From NCBI GenBank assembly GCA_028673005.1, contig CM054118.1:62429401-62493400 (forward strand): a DNA stretch of 64,000 nt, given 5' to 3'. The notes beneath the pieces were generated by a model. It was not told the DNA's origin. It ran no database searches and saw only the letters and a program-made list of their open reading frames with translations. This stretch comes from Tanypteryx hageni. Taxonomy: Eukaryota; Arthropoda; Insecta; Odonata; Petaluridae. The position numbers and the translations under genes are program-made. Positions 38,601-52,300 of this stretch are shown in pieces (within the stretch, counting starts at the first letter, position 1; the number at the start of each line of letters is the position of its first letter).

Positions 38601-41600
38601 AAATATCACACATCTTGTTTTGATAGCATACAAAAAAGTGCCACAAAGAAAAAGATAAAAAACAAAAATCAAATGCAGTCACAATGCAGAGAAATTAGTA
38701 GAATAAACCAAGTTCAAAACTAGAAAGTATAAAGTAGATGCATATTGTAAATTGAGTTAATGCCGGATTAACTAGAGTGCAGTGGCACAGCTGTGCCAGG
38801 GCCCAGTGATTAGATGGAGCCCCATTGAGACTAGTGTGGGGGATATGGGGAGGTGGTCTGCAAAAAATTAACCCAGCCTTGAATTGAGCACATAATTTTT
38901 TCAAGCATGTAAGCTGTACCATTAATAAAAAATATTATCACTTGACTGGAAGGTTACTAAAATTAAATTGATAATATTGTTTTTTGTACAGAACAGAACC
39001 AGCTCTATTTTTGTTTCAGCTGTGAGATTGATAGGTTCATTTTCGCTGTTCAGTCATAATGCTGGACTACTCTGATTTTAATGTGTATTTTGGGGGAATG
39101 ATAGTAAAATTTAAATTGCTAAACAACCAACATTTACAGAGTTACTAAAAGGAAAAAGATGATCCAAACAGAACTTATGATGCCTACTTTCCATTTAATC
39201 ATTTATTTAATACTTATATTGCCTTTAATAGCTTTAAAATTACCATGGATATGTTGATTTTTGTGTTCCCAAATTTTATAGTTTAGCATTATAAAATATT
39301 ACATATACATACGAACAGAATATTAAATTGATAACGAGTATTTGTGCGAAAAAATAACGTATGTATTAGACTATACCGAATCCAACAATAGTTGTTGAAA
39401 AAGGTGAACATCAGAGTAATATTGCATACAAGTTTAACTTCGCAACTTCTACAATTTGTATAATTTTGTTAAATAAAGAAAAACAAGAAGTTCTATAGAA
39501 TCAGCCACTGCAGTAACTGCAAAGAAACTTATATGAACACGTAGTAATTTATTAGAAAATATGTAGAAACTGCCAAAAGGTGATTGAAACAAAGAACAAA
39601 TTATAATGCACATATAAATATTATATTATAAAATTTATAATTAACGAACTATCATCATGTCTTTTAAGAAACAAAAGGGTTAAACTTGGCATTTCTGGGC
39701 ATTTAAATTTGGACCAGGCTAAAATTCAATACTGAAGTGCATTTTCAAAGGTAACTGGTTATCATGTTTATGGAATTCAGATAGCCAGAAACAAGATGTA
39801 TCATCTGTCTAATTATGTGTTATAACTTTTTACATTCTTTTCTCAATCCTGAGAATCCCTTTAGTTACATATGAAATTAAGCTATTTCATTTTTTCACTC
39901 AGTTTCATTATTTTCCTTTAAAGGTATTAAAAATTGGACAAGTAATCTCCTTTGGCTCTCCTTCATATATTTTTCAATATAATTTATAAAGATCATACAA
40001 AACTTCATTAGTTTATGCACCATAAAAATTCTCTTTCCACTCTATTTGTTATATCTCTAACAATTCTGTTATCACTTATTAGACATGATAGCTTCAAGGA
40101 TCTTCTGACCTGGACAGTCTAGTATTCCATTACATTACCCTTGTTTTATGCATCAATCAATAGCGGCTTTTGTTCTTTTTCATTTAATTCTTCAGTGTGA
40201 ATCTTCCAATCTCTCACGAACATTTTAGAGCTCAATTGTTCACCCTTTTTGTCTTAATATACGAATGCTACTTTTGTTTTCCTAAACTCTGTTAATTTTC
40301 TCACTTTTCAATCCAATAGCTTCAACCTATGTACCATGCCTCTGAAGCTCTTTCATGTTTTCACATTGTCCTCCTCCCCACATTTCCTTCACTCTAGCTA
40401 GTTGAAAAAACTATCTTTTTGAGCAAAAAAATTATGATGAATGTACAAAAAGCCCTGACTGCGAACATGGAACGATGCTCCTTTGACAGCAATGCAAGAG
40501 AAACTTAGCATGGGACATTCTCCCTCGGAGGATGGACTGTGGGTACGACTTCCAAAAATATAAATTTTGTTTGTTTATAAAATACTATAGGGACATCTGG
40601 TACTCATTTATAAATTTGTGAAAAACATATCTTTTTGCATCTTGTAGCTCGCCAGTTCTAGCCTCATAGAAGAAACAAGAGACATCCCTCGACTTTTCAG
40701 TAAATGGAGTATGGACGTAGGTCATATCGTGAAAATGACTCTAAGGGCACACTGATTATCAGATCTGGTGGAGGGTAAATACAGAGTGCAATAAACCGAT
40801 CATATTGTTTTGTACCTTTAAATCCTGGAGCAGCTTGGTATGTGTCCTTAACAAAATGGCATAAAAGACCTAAAAAGCAATGTAGGGAATATTGAATGAA
40901 GTGTGGCCCTCTCTATGACAAATACCAATTTTCTTTTCCGCTTTGAATATTTGGGACTAAACTGTATTATTTTTGAGTGAGAAAAACCAAATTTAAAATA
41001 ATAACACACAATTTATAGAAAATGTATTGGTGAAAAATTGACAATTAATTATCAATAACAATTAATTTTTGTAGAATTTAAAATTTTTACAAATTTGATG
41101 TTTATCAACATTTATCAATTTAAATCAAATCCTATCAAGTCTAACTATAACAAGATGGAAAAGTTTACCCCATAAATAGAATTAACAGAGATTTCAAAGG
41201 TGCTCTTAATGGGAAATACGTATGAAACGGTATTGAATAATTGGGCGATTCTTGAATTTTTATCTTCGAAACTATAAGACATAATTATGTGGTCTTGGGG
41301 ACTATCTTGTAGTAAATGTTATTCTCTATCTGAATAAATATTTTAATCTATACCTCACAAATAATATAAGAGAATGGGAGAGAAATATATGGATTTTTAA
41401 TTGTCTGATGAGAAAACCCTCTTAGAGATCGATGTAAACAACATATGCGATGTTTTGCTTGGGATTTTCTCAAATTTTTATCTCTGAAACTATAACTCGT
41501 AAGTATGTGGTCTCAGGGACTTTCTTGTAGTAAATGTTGTTTTCTACCCAAATAAAATTTTTAGTCTTTACCTTACAGATCATATAAAAGCTGGGGAGAG

Positions 41601-44600
41601 AAAAGTAACATATTTCATTGTTGCTTGATGGATGCCATGTAACGAGATACGAGTATAAGTTTATAAAAGTAATTATGTAAAGTGGAAGTTCTAATTGACA
41701 GATTCAGTTCAAAATCACAATTGGGTGATGAATTTTAATAACGATCACTCGTACTTAATTTAATTAAAATCTGTCAAGCGGTTTAGGAGACAAAAGTTAT
41801 GAAAGATGGACGAGATCATAAGGCGTTCCGCTACTACTGCTTTGCTGGTGAAGAACACAAAAATTGGTGAAAACCCATTAGAACAGATTAAGCAGCATTA
41901 TTACCTTAGAAGTGCCATAACAGGAGCTGCAACATTCACAAATGAAAAAGGAACTGTGAGAGCGAAAGAATAAGAAGAAACTGCTAACAAGTAAAAATGA
42001 AGGAAGGAAGAAGTTAATGAAATATGGTACGTGGAGTATTTCCTTGTATGAAGTGGAAATGAATACTTAGGAAAAAAAAATGCCACAATAGTTGGAAAGC
42101 TTTAAAATGTGGGAAAAAAGAGTAAGGTGAACAGGCATTTCCTGAGATTCCATGATTAAAGATGTTATTGAAGTATAACTTGAAGAAAGAAAATTTTCCC
42201 TCTGATAGACAACTAGAAAGTTAGCAAGAATGGAAGATGGTTAAGGAGAATAAGATACTTAGGAAAACCTGGTTTAAGATATAATTACGAACCAGTCAGC
42301 AGACAGATTGCAAACCTTTATGACACACTGTTGCATGTTATTCTTCTATAAAAATGTGTTCACACACTGACTACAGTTTACGCCATGCTAGAAACACAGG
42401 GAAGTTCATTGTGTATTGTTTCCCAAATAAAAAATTAACATAAGGTTGTTTTATGAATGCAGAGGATAGAGGAGTGCGTGTATGTAGTCTGGCGAATCAG
42501 ATTCTAGGGCTAGTATCACCGTAAGTATACTTACACAACTCTATACAGGATGGAGGAAGGAAATCCTGTGCTGGTACTAACCTACTCTTTACAAAGAGCA
42601 GCAAGGAGTTCAACTGCTTGATGTCCCTTTCGAAGGATGGAATGTACAACACATAGAGTAACATAACAGAAAATTGTTAACTTTTATAAAAAGTTTATCA
42701 AGCAATCTGGTACAGGATTATTAGATGATTCTAAAAGAACAGCCTGCAGCATTTTTCCCTTTTTGACGATTTATCGAGTTCCCCATAAGTTTTTTGCAAA
42801 CGACGCACCCCTACATACGCATGCACCCCTGCATACGCACTCAATTCGGCATACACTCGTACTTCGGCTTTGCGCGTATGTACCGAGTTCCGCCTTTTAT
42901 AGCAACAGACATTAGCCCAGAAGAGAACGCCACCCTCAACCCCCCCCCCAGAGCCAATAATCATTCGCGAGTGCAGTGCGCTCTACTTGCATTTCAGTGT
43001 GAACTAGGGGATTTCCGATCTGACAACCGCAACGTAGAAAAATACCATTCTTGACTGTTTTTCAAATTTTCTTTGACTATTTTTGTAATTTTCTATAGAT
43101 TGTATGTTGTTATCTTTTGAAAAATTAATTCATGTATTAAAACAAAAATGTTCTTAATTATTTGTTGTTTAAAATTGTCATTTTACAAATCTTCTAAATA
43201 ACGTGTGCTAAATAAATGATGAACAGTTGAACGGCTGATTCAAAAATGGCAGTCATCTACATTAAAAAAATACGCTGGAGTTTATAGTTCACATTTTATT
43301 GGTGGTGAGAGTAAGAAACCAAGAAAAGTTATATTGCTAGAACAAAAACTAGTCTTATTTAAGCGCAATGAGAACAATGTACAAACATGTGATATCATTC
43401 GTAATACAGGTCTTAACGAAGCAATGCTACGAACCATTCCATAATAATCCAAGAGGCTGATTAGTCAAAAATACACGTGTCATTATTTCTGTAAAAATTA
43501 GTTACATGTATGAAATATAAATAAAAAAATAAAAAACACTAAGTATTATACTAAGTATAGTCATAATCAAGGAAAAAATTAAAAATATGTCAAACAGGTT
43601 AGGATGCTGGAATGCATCCCCCTATATACATTATTTCTTATGAGAAATTTGTGTATCACTAACATGATTTCACCTACATGAAATTTTTTAAGAACGCATC
43701 TACTGTGTTAGTCAGGGACTAGGTGTACAGTGAAACCACCATTAAAGGTTTCTCTGGGAGAATAACTTTTTGTACACTAAATAAGATTTACACACTACAG
43801 AAAGTAACTTAAATTTATTACAGTGAAATTGCCTTATATCATTTTGTGTATAAGAATTTATTACAAATTTTAATAGGTACATTAAGGTGAGGGCATTATA
43901 TATGGCCTCTTCAAGCTTTATAAAAACACATCATTACTATGTCACAAGTTTGGGTGTTACTTTACCTTATGGCAATAACAATCAAATTTTTGCATTTCTG
44001 TGATTTTCACATCTGAACTCGGAGGTTAAATGCTTGGAACACCCTGGCACACAAGCAATTTTATTGCATCCAAGTTGAACACATAGTCACACCATGCCTG
44101 AATGTAAGTTAGCATTCATCAAGTGACCACTGTTCTCAGTGTACACTCAGTTTATTCCAAAGTGATGGATTTTATTGAAGTTTCCTTAGCTGTTCTGTTG
44201 CTAAGAAATAGAAGACGAAAGTGGTGGATTAATCCCATAATCAGTGAAAGGCTAATGAAAGGAAAATTATATTTATTATAATTATTTTAGCTCAAGTCAA
44301 GTCAACTCAAGTCTCACCCTGAATTTTTTTGAGTTCTATAGAATGTCCATCAGTTCATTCAATAATCCATAGTGAACACTCGACTCAAGACTGGACTTGA
44401 GGAAAGACCGTAAAAATATGAAATCTTCCATTGGTTCGGAAGAAAAGGTCGCATTTACTTTAAAGTTCATTTTATTTGATTGTTATTGCCATAAGACAAA
44501 GTATCAGTCAAATTTGTGACATAGTAATGACACGAGGCAGTTGAGATTGACTGACAGATAACATCTTAAGTTTTTAAAAAATAAAAAACCTGGGTGTGGT

Positions 44601-46267
44601 GTTGTCAGCTTGGATGCAAAAAAATCGCTCATGTTCCGACCATTCCATATCAGAGTTCGAATGTGAAAATCACAGAAATGAAAACATTTGATTATTATTG
44701 CCAAGGCAAAGTAACCATCAAATTTGTGACATAGTAATGCCACCAGGTACTTGAGAATGAATGACATAACTTCTTAAGTTTTCAAAGAATATATTTTTCT
44801 TTCTATACTGCAAGTTCAGTAAAAATATTACTTAATGTAATTCACTTTATTAATTGTCTTTATGTTCTTAATAACCACTATCCTAAAGAATAGGCACCTT
44901 TTCTCTCTCATTGATTAATAATTTGCTGAGAATAAGAGGTACATGTTTCCTGATTAGGGCAGTTACGTGAAAAACTGTCGCCTGAGGCAAAAATACAAAA
45001 TGTTCTCCCAGTTCATGATGCAGATGTGGCAACACTGCTATAATGCCACCCCTAGAAAAGTGCCTCCAGAGGCAGTCGCTTCTCCAACTCACCTCACATG
45101 ACAGTCCTGTTCCTAAAAACAGAACAATGCTCGCGCAAGGACAATTGCCTTGTATAGCCACTCAGCTACATCCGAAATTCCGATTAAAGATGCAGCAGTG
45201 TTGCAATCTATTGCAGGCGACCCAGAGATGCAGCATTTGATTACTGAGATGGAAAATGTGAGTGGCAACCCAGCACTATTTACATTGGATGCATTGCTCT
45301 GTTTTCCCCCGCCAAACTCGGACGTTAAAAAAATCACTCTGACTGTTGTAACCTAGAGAATGCAATAGTAACCGTCAAGATTAGGGTTGCCAACCTACAG
45401 CTTTTGGGCCAGAGATCTCCGGGGCATCACCATAATCTCTGGTCTCCAGGTAAGTAGCTCAAATCTCTGTTTCAATTTCGATTGCAGTGGAAAGCCCTTT
45501 TTATGACTTTTTTATAAATGATTTGAATTAAGATAGCTTGCGCTTTAATTTCAATTGTATTTTGTTTTATACAAAAACATCCTTGCATATTTGTTGATTA
45601 TCCATACTCTACAAACTACTTTATTTCTGGATCAGCAATATAACACAACTACGATTTTGGGTAGGGCACTGCAAAATATGTGAAAATCATTAGAGGAGTT
45701 GTGGAAGTGTAATCTATTTTTATCCTTACTTTTCTTAAATTTTACTACTCGGAAAATCGGGAGATCTTGTCTTATTCCATGAGACTACAAGCGAAATAGG
45801 AAAAATTGGTATGCCTAGATGCTGATGAAATTAAAATAGCTTTGTTTTAGTCTTACATAATACTCCAATGTTCATTAATTTTAGCCATGTTTACTTTCAC
45901 ATATTGTATATTTAATCCCTCTTGGGTTACTTCTCAAGTATCCACGTTTAAAGCCAACTCCAGTTCATGATTATCTTAAAGAAGGCAACCCTCAACACAA
46001 TCTCCAGTTCATGAAGATCTAAAAGTTGGCAACCCTAGTCAAGATGCATCAAATTGAAAGATGTGGTGGTGGTCAAGTGGTCAAAAATTTATTACACCAA
46101 ATCTGGGTAAAACACTAAATTGAGGAGCGTTAATTTGAAGAAAATAATACATTGCTAAAATGGGTTGTTTGATAGGAATGCAAAACATAAACACTAAATG
46201 CAAGACTCTTAAATTGGGGTTTCACTATATTTGAAAAATATATTTGATTTCTATCATGAAATTCATA

Positions 46268-46315
<48 letters not shown>

Positions 46316-49300
46316 CTGGATTTGCAAGCAATAGTATTATAAACTTTTGAAGTGGTGCTAATATAAAACATTTGCAATAGCTGGAAAAGGTAATGGAGTG
46401 CAAAGTATTGAGTAAATTAAATAAAAGTCATTATGATTGATTTGCTCTTGAAATGTGGTGCTATTTAGTCAATTTACACTTAAAAACAAATTAATCTGAT
46501 AGCCAGCAATTAGTTAATCACGTGTTAGCTACTTTACTAACATTAATAAACATACTTCTCTTAAGTTATTATTTTTTGGATTGAGTAAGATGGTGCCATC
46601 TCATTTTAGGGATGTGCAAATATTACGGAACTGATAATAAGGGAAACAGTAGGAATTAAGCTCACTAACCTCAGATTAATATACGCTTGTTTTTACCTGC
46701 TTCTTTAAATTATAAAAATCAATTATTTATCAGTTTTGTAGAGGTATAACTGCTTCCTCCCAGATTACCCAAGAAAGGTTCTTTAGTAATTACTAATCAA
46801 ACTAATGCACAAAAATTCTATTATATACTTCTTGCTTTCATGCTGAAAATATAACTTCATAAAAAATCTTTAAAATGGGCCATTCATCAGTGTTCATTAG
46901 AATTTTACATAGTTTTCAGAAGAATGACCTGTAAGAGTTGGTAGGATAAAATAAAAATAAATAATGTATAGCTAAAATTAATAAACACTGTGTATAAATG
47001 AAGATTTTTCAAAGTGTTGTAGCATAGTTACCTGAATTCTTGAAAAGAAAAATACATTTGCTCCAGTTTATCATCAGACAGTCACCAAATTACCTAAAAT
47101 AAAAAACTGCTTTATAAATGCAGTCAACCAAAGCAAACTCAATGTAGTCAGTTAACAAAATAAATGCTCAGTTATTATGGGGAAATTCAAATTTTGCTTC
47201 AATGTGAAGAATCAAATTTGTATACGTATATCAAATAACAGAAAAACTGGTCCTTTCGCAATAACCAGGAGAAGGTCAAAACTTAGACAAAAAATGGAAC
47301 TAGTACTCCATTGGAACTCAGTTGGGCCAGGGAAGTAACATTTGAACATGAAGGAACATTATACTTGACCCCCACCAGGTTGGGTAAATTAGGTAAAGTG
47401 TTTTTGGTTCCTTCGCACGTTCACTGAGTTCCCCCCCTCAGGTTGTGTTGCGTTCATCTTAATATACAGGGTGTCCTGCAAAATGTGCATAATTTCTGGT
47501 AATTCCTTGGCTTATTCTGCATGAAAATGTCTATATCAACATGGATCGAAATCTCAACCATCTTTCTGTATATGGAAATGTGAGTTGCAAACAATAATGC
47601 TGGAGGAGCGCTGGGTCAAAGTTTGACATCAACAACACTAATTTCCATTACACCAATGTTTGCAAAAAGCTAATGGCACCTTTACACGGAATGCTACACC
47701 AACCATATAAATTTCACATGCTGCTGATTTCCTGTTCTTGAGTTGTAAGCAAAAATGTCCACAACTACATCCAAGCGAAGCAGCTTAAGGTCAGCAAAGA
47801 ACAGGGAAGCATACTGTACAATGCTGTACTTACTGTAGTTAGACCTATTCCCACAGAGCAGCACCAGTAAGTACGGCGTTGTACAGTATGCCTCCCTGTT
47901 CCTTGCCGACATCAGGCCATTTTCACTTACAACTCGAGAACGGGAAATCGGCAGCATGTGAAATTTGTATGGTTGGTGTAGGCATTCCGTGTAAAGGTGA
48001 CAATAATGTGTTTGTGTGATGCACATTACGTAAGTTTTTCACAAAACAAAATCGGAGCTCGAACTTCAAGTGCTAATAGTTCTGTAACTGTAGAGATTTC
48101 GATCCATGTTAATATAGACATTTTTGCGCAGAATAAGCCAAGGGATCACCACCAGAAATTATGCACACGATATCAATCCCAAAAACAAACACAAGCTTCT
48201 TCACTGACTGGCAATTCATGGTACTTAAGAGGCATTTTGATTGATATATATTAAGATGAATGCTACCCAACCCGAGGGGGAGAACAAAGTGAAAGTGGGA
48301 AGGAACCAAAAACACTTCACCTAACTTACCCAACACGGTGAGGCCAAGTACAATGTTCCTTCATGGTCAAATTTCCCTTCCCTAGTCCAACAGAGTTCCA
48401 ATTGAGTAGTAGTAGTTCCATTTTTTGTTGCTGTCAGTGCTGGCATCACTGTTGTGATCTCCCAGTTATTGCAAAAGTACCGAAAAACCATAAGGACATG
48501 CTGATTGAACAATCAATTAGCATGGAAGACTATATGCTTTTGCAGACAAAAACGTGAAACAAATAGCGAATGAGCCTAAAAGATATCTAAAACACAATCA
48601 TCAGAAAATATCTAAAAGAAATCAGTCCATGCACGCTGAGCACAATCTACCAAACCTCATTCATAAGTTCCATTACAGCAGAAAACTTCAAATAATAACT
48701 ATTAATTACTTTGATAGCAAAATGTACTCGGAATATAGTCACATTAACAAGTAAATACTCATGTGCAATTTAGAAGGTACTACAAAAATATTTCAGTCAT
48801 TATCATCACCATTTTTTATAGTTTTACCTGGAAAACTAATGTTTATTTTAACCTTAAATTATATTTTGATAGTTAAAATGTAATTGATTCTTGAAATTAT
48901 GAAGAAAAAAAACAGTATAAATATATGATGACCATGCAATTTAAATGATTGCTATTCAGGTGTGAAAAAACATTTTTAATAGCAATCTTTATCTACAGGA
49001 GTTCTATTGGCTATCAATAACAATCTGCTTCGGCTTGAGTTATATTTTATATTAAGCACAAGGTTCAGAGTTGAACTCCATCTACTTTTTTGTTTTGAAG
49101 TTCAGTTTAAACTTTGGCGCCCTAGAAAAGGACTTAATATTATTATATTATATTCATAATGCTCATTATTAGCAGTTAAGTAAACAAACGTGATAACTCT
49201 CAACTTAATAATTATGTAGCTCAGTTTGAACTTGGATGATAAAACTTTAGTTTAAAATTTAAAGAAAATACATTATTTTGGAATGTAATGTTTTCATTTG

Positions 49301-52300
49301 CTATTAACTTTGTACAAATTTTGAACGTAATTAAGGAAATATTATTTTGTTTTGTTAAGGTGCATCCACACCATGTAACAAATGTTACGTAACAGTGTTA
49401 CAGTAACATATTACATCTTGTTACGTAACATTTTGAGAGTTACTGTAACAATTTTTGTGTTCCATAACCATGTCCCTCAATATCGCTGGACTAGTGATAA
49501 CACGTAACATGCACATGCACAGTAGCTCAATTTTTCCAACTTCGTCGATTCTGAGATAACAAATACTTAAAACCAATTAAATTATTGAGTCCACTAAATG
49601 CTGCCTTGTTTATTTATTTGGTTTACTCGATATTATTAAAATTAAAAATGTTTAAATAGCAGGTCATATTAACCAGTCATAAAGAATATGCCTTATAACC
49701 ACGAATATTATCAATAACCACTATAGCTATTTAATTTTAATTTTACATTCAGCGCCTCCCCCAAGTAGATGCAAAAGTCTGTACACGACCATTTACACTA
49801 ATTCGAATAAATATTTATCGTAACGCCAGCTCATTGTTCATCATTTAGAGATTCGATGATAATATCTCAATGTTATTAAGAGCCGTTCAGTAGGAGATAT
49901 AGCATCATGAATAGTAGTATCTCTTCTATAAATTTTCTCCCCAATGAGTTGTAAAAGTAATTCAAAATCAGACGGGGTTAGCCTTGTAAAATTTCTGAAC
50001 CCTGTTGAATCGTTTGATAAGTTTCTTACAATTGACAATCCACCATATTCCTGACTTCCTTGCAATAACTCTCCAGACACTTCGAGGTTTCTTCCTAGGT
50101 AATGTTTGGATAACCACATAGCAAGCACTTGCAAGAAGCAATTCTTCATCCGACAAATTAACCTTTATCTGTCGGATGTGCCATATATGTACCACCAAAT
50201 GTGATGGCAGTATGCCGAATGGTACATGTGTACCACTTACTTTTGAGGCTGCTCACAGATGTAGTATTTGTCACAGGGACATGAGAGTAAGAGGAAAATG
50301 GAGATGAGATGTAGTTCCTTCTTTTCCTCTTCTCCCAATACCAAAAAAATTTTTCAGGGTATTGAAACGGTAAACAAACCCTTGATAGGCTCTCTGTCTC
50401 AAGCATTTGGTGTAAGCTGTGGGACTCTTTTTCACAACTCAAAATAGATTCAGAAGTAACCTAACAAGTTATCAATTTTAAAAGCTTTTTTTATTTCTTT
50501 AGTGTTTAGAATATATTTTACTTATTTACAAATATTATTTATATATTTATAATTTTCTTTTGGAATATAAATTTCTGTAAATATTTTACAAAATGACCTC
50601 CAATTGCAAGACTATGCACAAGGAAGGGAGGGGAAGGGTAAACAAACCCATGAGAGTCTCTTTGTCTCAAGTGGTAGGCATTAGCTGTGGTACTTTCACA
50701 ACTCAATCAGATGCAATAAAAGATGAACCTCGTGACAATACTCATGCCTTAGTTCCCTTGGTTATTCTTCTCTTCCTTTTGCGCATTGACATACATTTCA
50801 TCTTTGTCATTCTTTTCCAGTTTGCAATATAGAGCAGAAGTAAGCTGACGACTTATAAATTTTGGTAGCTTTTTGTTTATTTCTTTAGTGTTTAGAATAT
50901 ATTTTACATATTTATGGATATTATTTATATATCCATATTTTACTTTTTGAATATATACTTCCGTAAATATTTTATAAAATGGCCTCTAAATGCAAGACAA
51001 CACATGAGGAAATGGACGAAATAAATATTTGATTTTGAATAGAAATACATGTTAAAATTGAAACATTTTCTTCTAAAATAGCCAGTTCCTACTTGTGCTT
51101 GCTTACGTGGAATTTGAATAAATACATTTGATAAGCAAAATTCTGATAAAAATTGAAATCTTTATTTCTTTTCGCAGAAAATAGTACAATTCCCACACCA
51201 ACTGTACGATTCCCTTCTTTTAACACTTAAAGAAAAAGGCACATGGTGGATTTTGCATTTCTTATGTAAACTGAACGGGAGGAAAATTTCTGAAATTGAA
51301 CTCGCACCTTCAAATATCAGAAAAAAATTTTCCTTGATAGGTCATCCCCAGTGGTCAAAGATATCCACCAAATACCATGAAAATTGGTCAATCGGTCCAT
51401 AAGTCAAAAGGAGGACAAGTAAGATTGAATGACGAAACAATATGCCTATTTTCCATTCTGGAAAGTATGATATAATGCATGATTCAATGCTTTTTCAGAG
51501 CATTATTTTGATGCTAGCTTTGAAAACTATAGTGACCAAAATTGTCCTTATTTATAGCAAGAACAAGAAATATGAAAAAGTTTGAAATAAAAAACAGGAG
51601 ATGGAGGAATGGGAAGAAAGATAGAGGAAATGGATAGGGGACGAGAGGGGGGGGGAAGGGAAAGCATGGGGAGGGAAGCAGACAAGTGTGATGTAAACTG
51701 AGGAAGGAGTAAGACTGCAGGAGGAAGACGTGTGGGTTAGAGAGAAATGGAAAACGAGCAGAAGTGTACAAGTTTAGACATTGTACGAGGTTTCATAAAA
51801 TAGAATAAAATTTAAAAATATATTAAAATTTACGGGCACTAGTTTGCAAATAAGGGCTAATAAAGTAAAATAAAATCCCATTAGGCACTGCTGAATTTAT
51901 CCTAATTCATTATAAAATCAGATACTCCCTTCCTTTGAAGATGGTGGACATTGCTGTCTTCAGAATCAAACCCAGTACCCAATGGTATGTAAAACTGCAT
52001 TTTTAAATATAATGACGAAGAAAGCCACCACACTAAATTACTTGACCTTAATTATCATCATTAAGCAGCTTGGGTCTACCCCACTCTGGGGGGTCGAGTA
52101 CACGGGGACTACTCAACAGCACCCACGGTCGTTAAGCCGCCCTAATTCCGGAAAGATAGTCTTGCCTCTTCTTGAAAGGCAAGTTTCCATTCGTCACGTT
52201 GACCATTATTACCTGAGGAAAACGTAACTCGATTCGTCGCATCCAAATCTGAACATGAAGGAACATTCTACTTGGCCACCTTGGGTTGGGTTAGGTGAAG

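Noticed and set aside
43726..46227. Pairing of the Tigger-like start at 43728 with the end at 46227 as one 2.5-kb element
   Set aside because: Beyond the first ten or so terminal bases the ends do not match, and no transposase lies between them.
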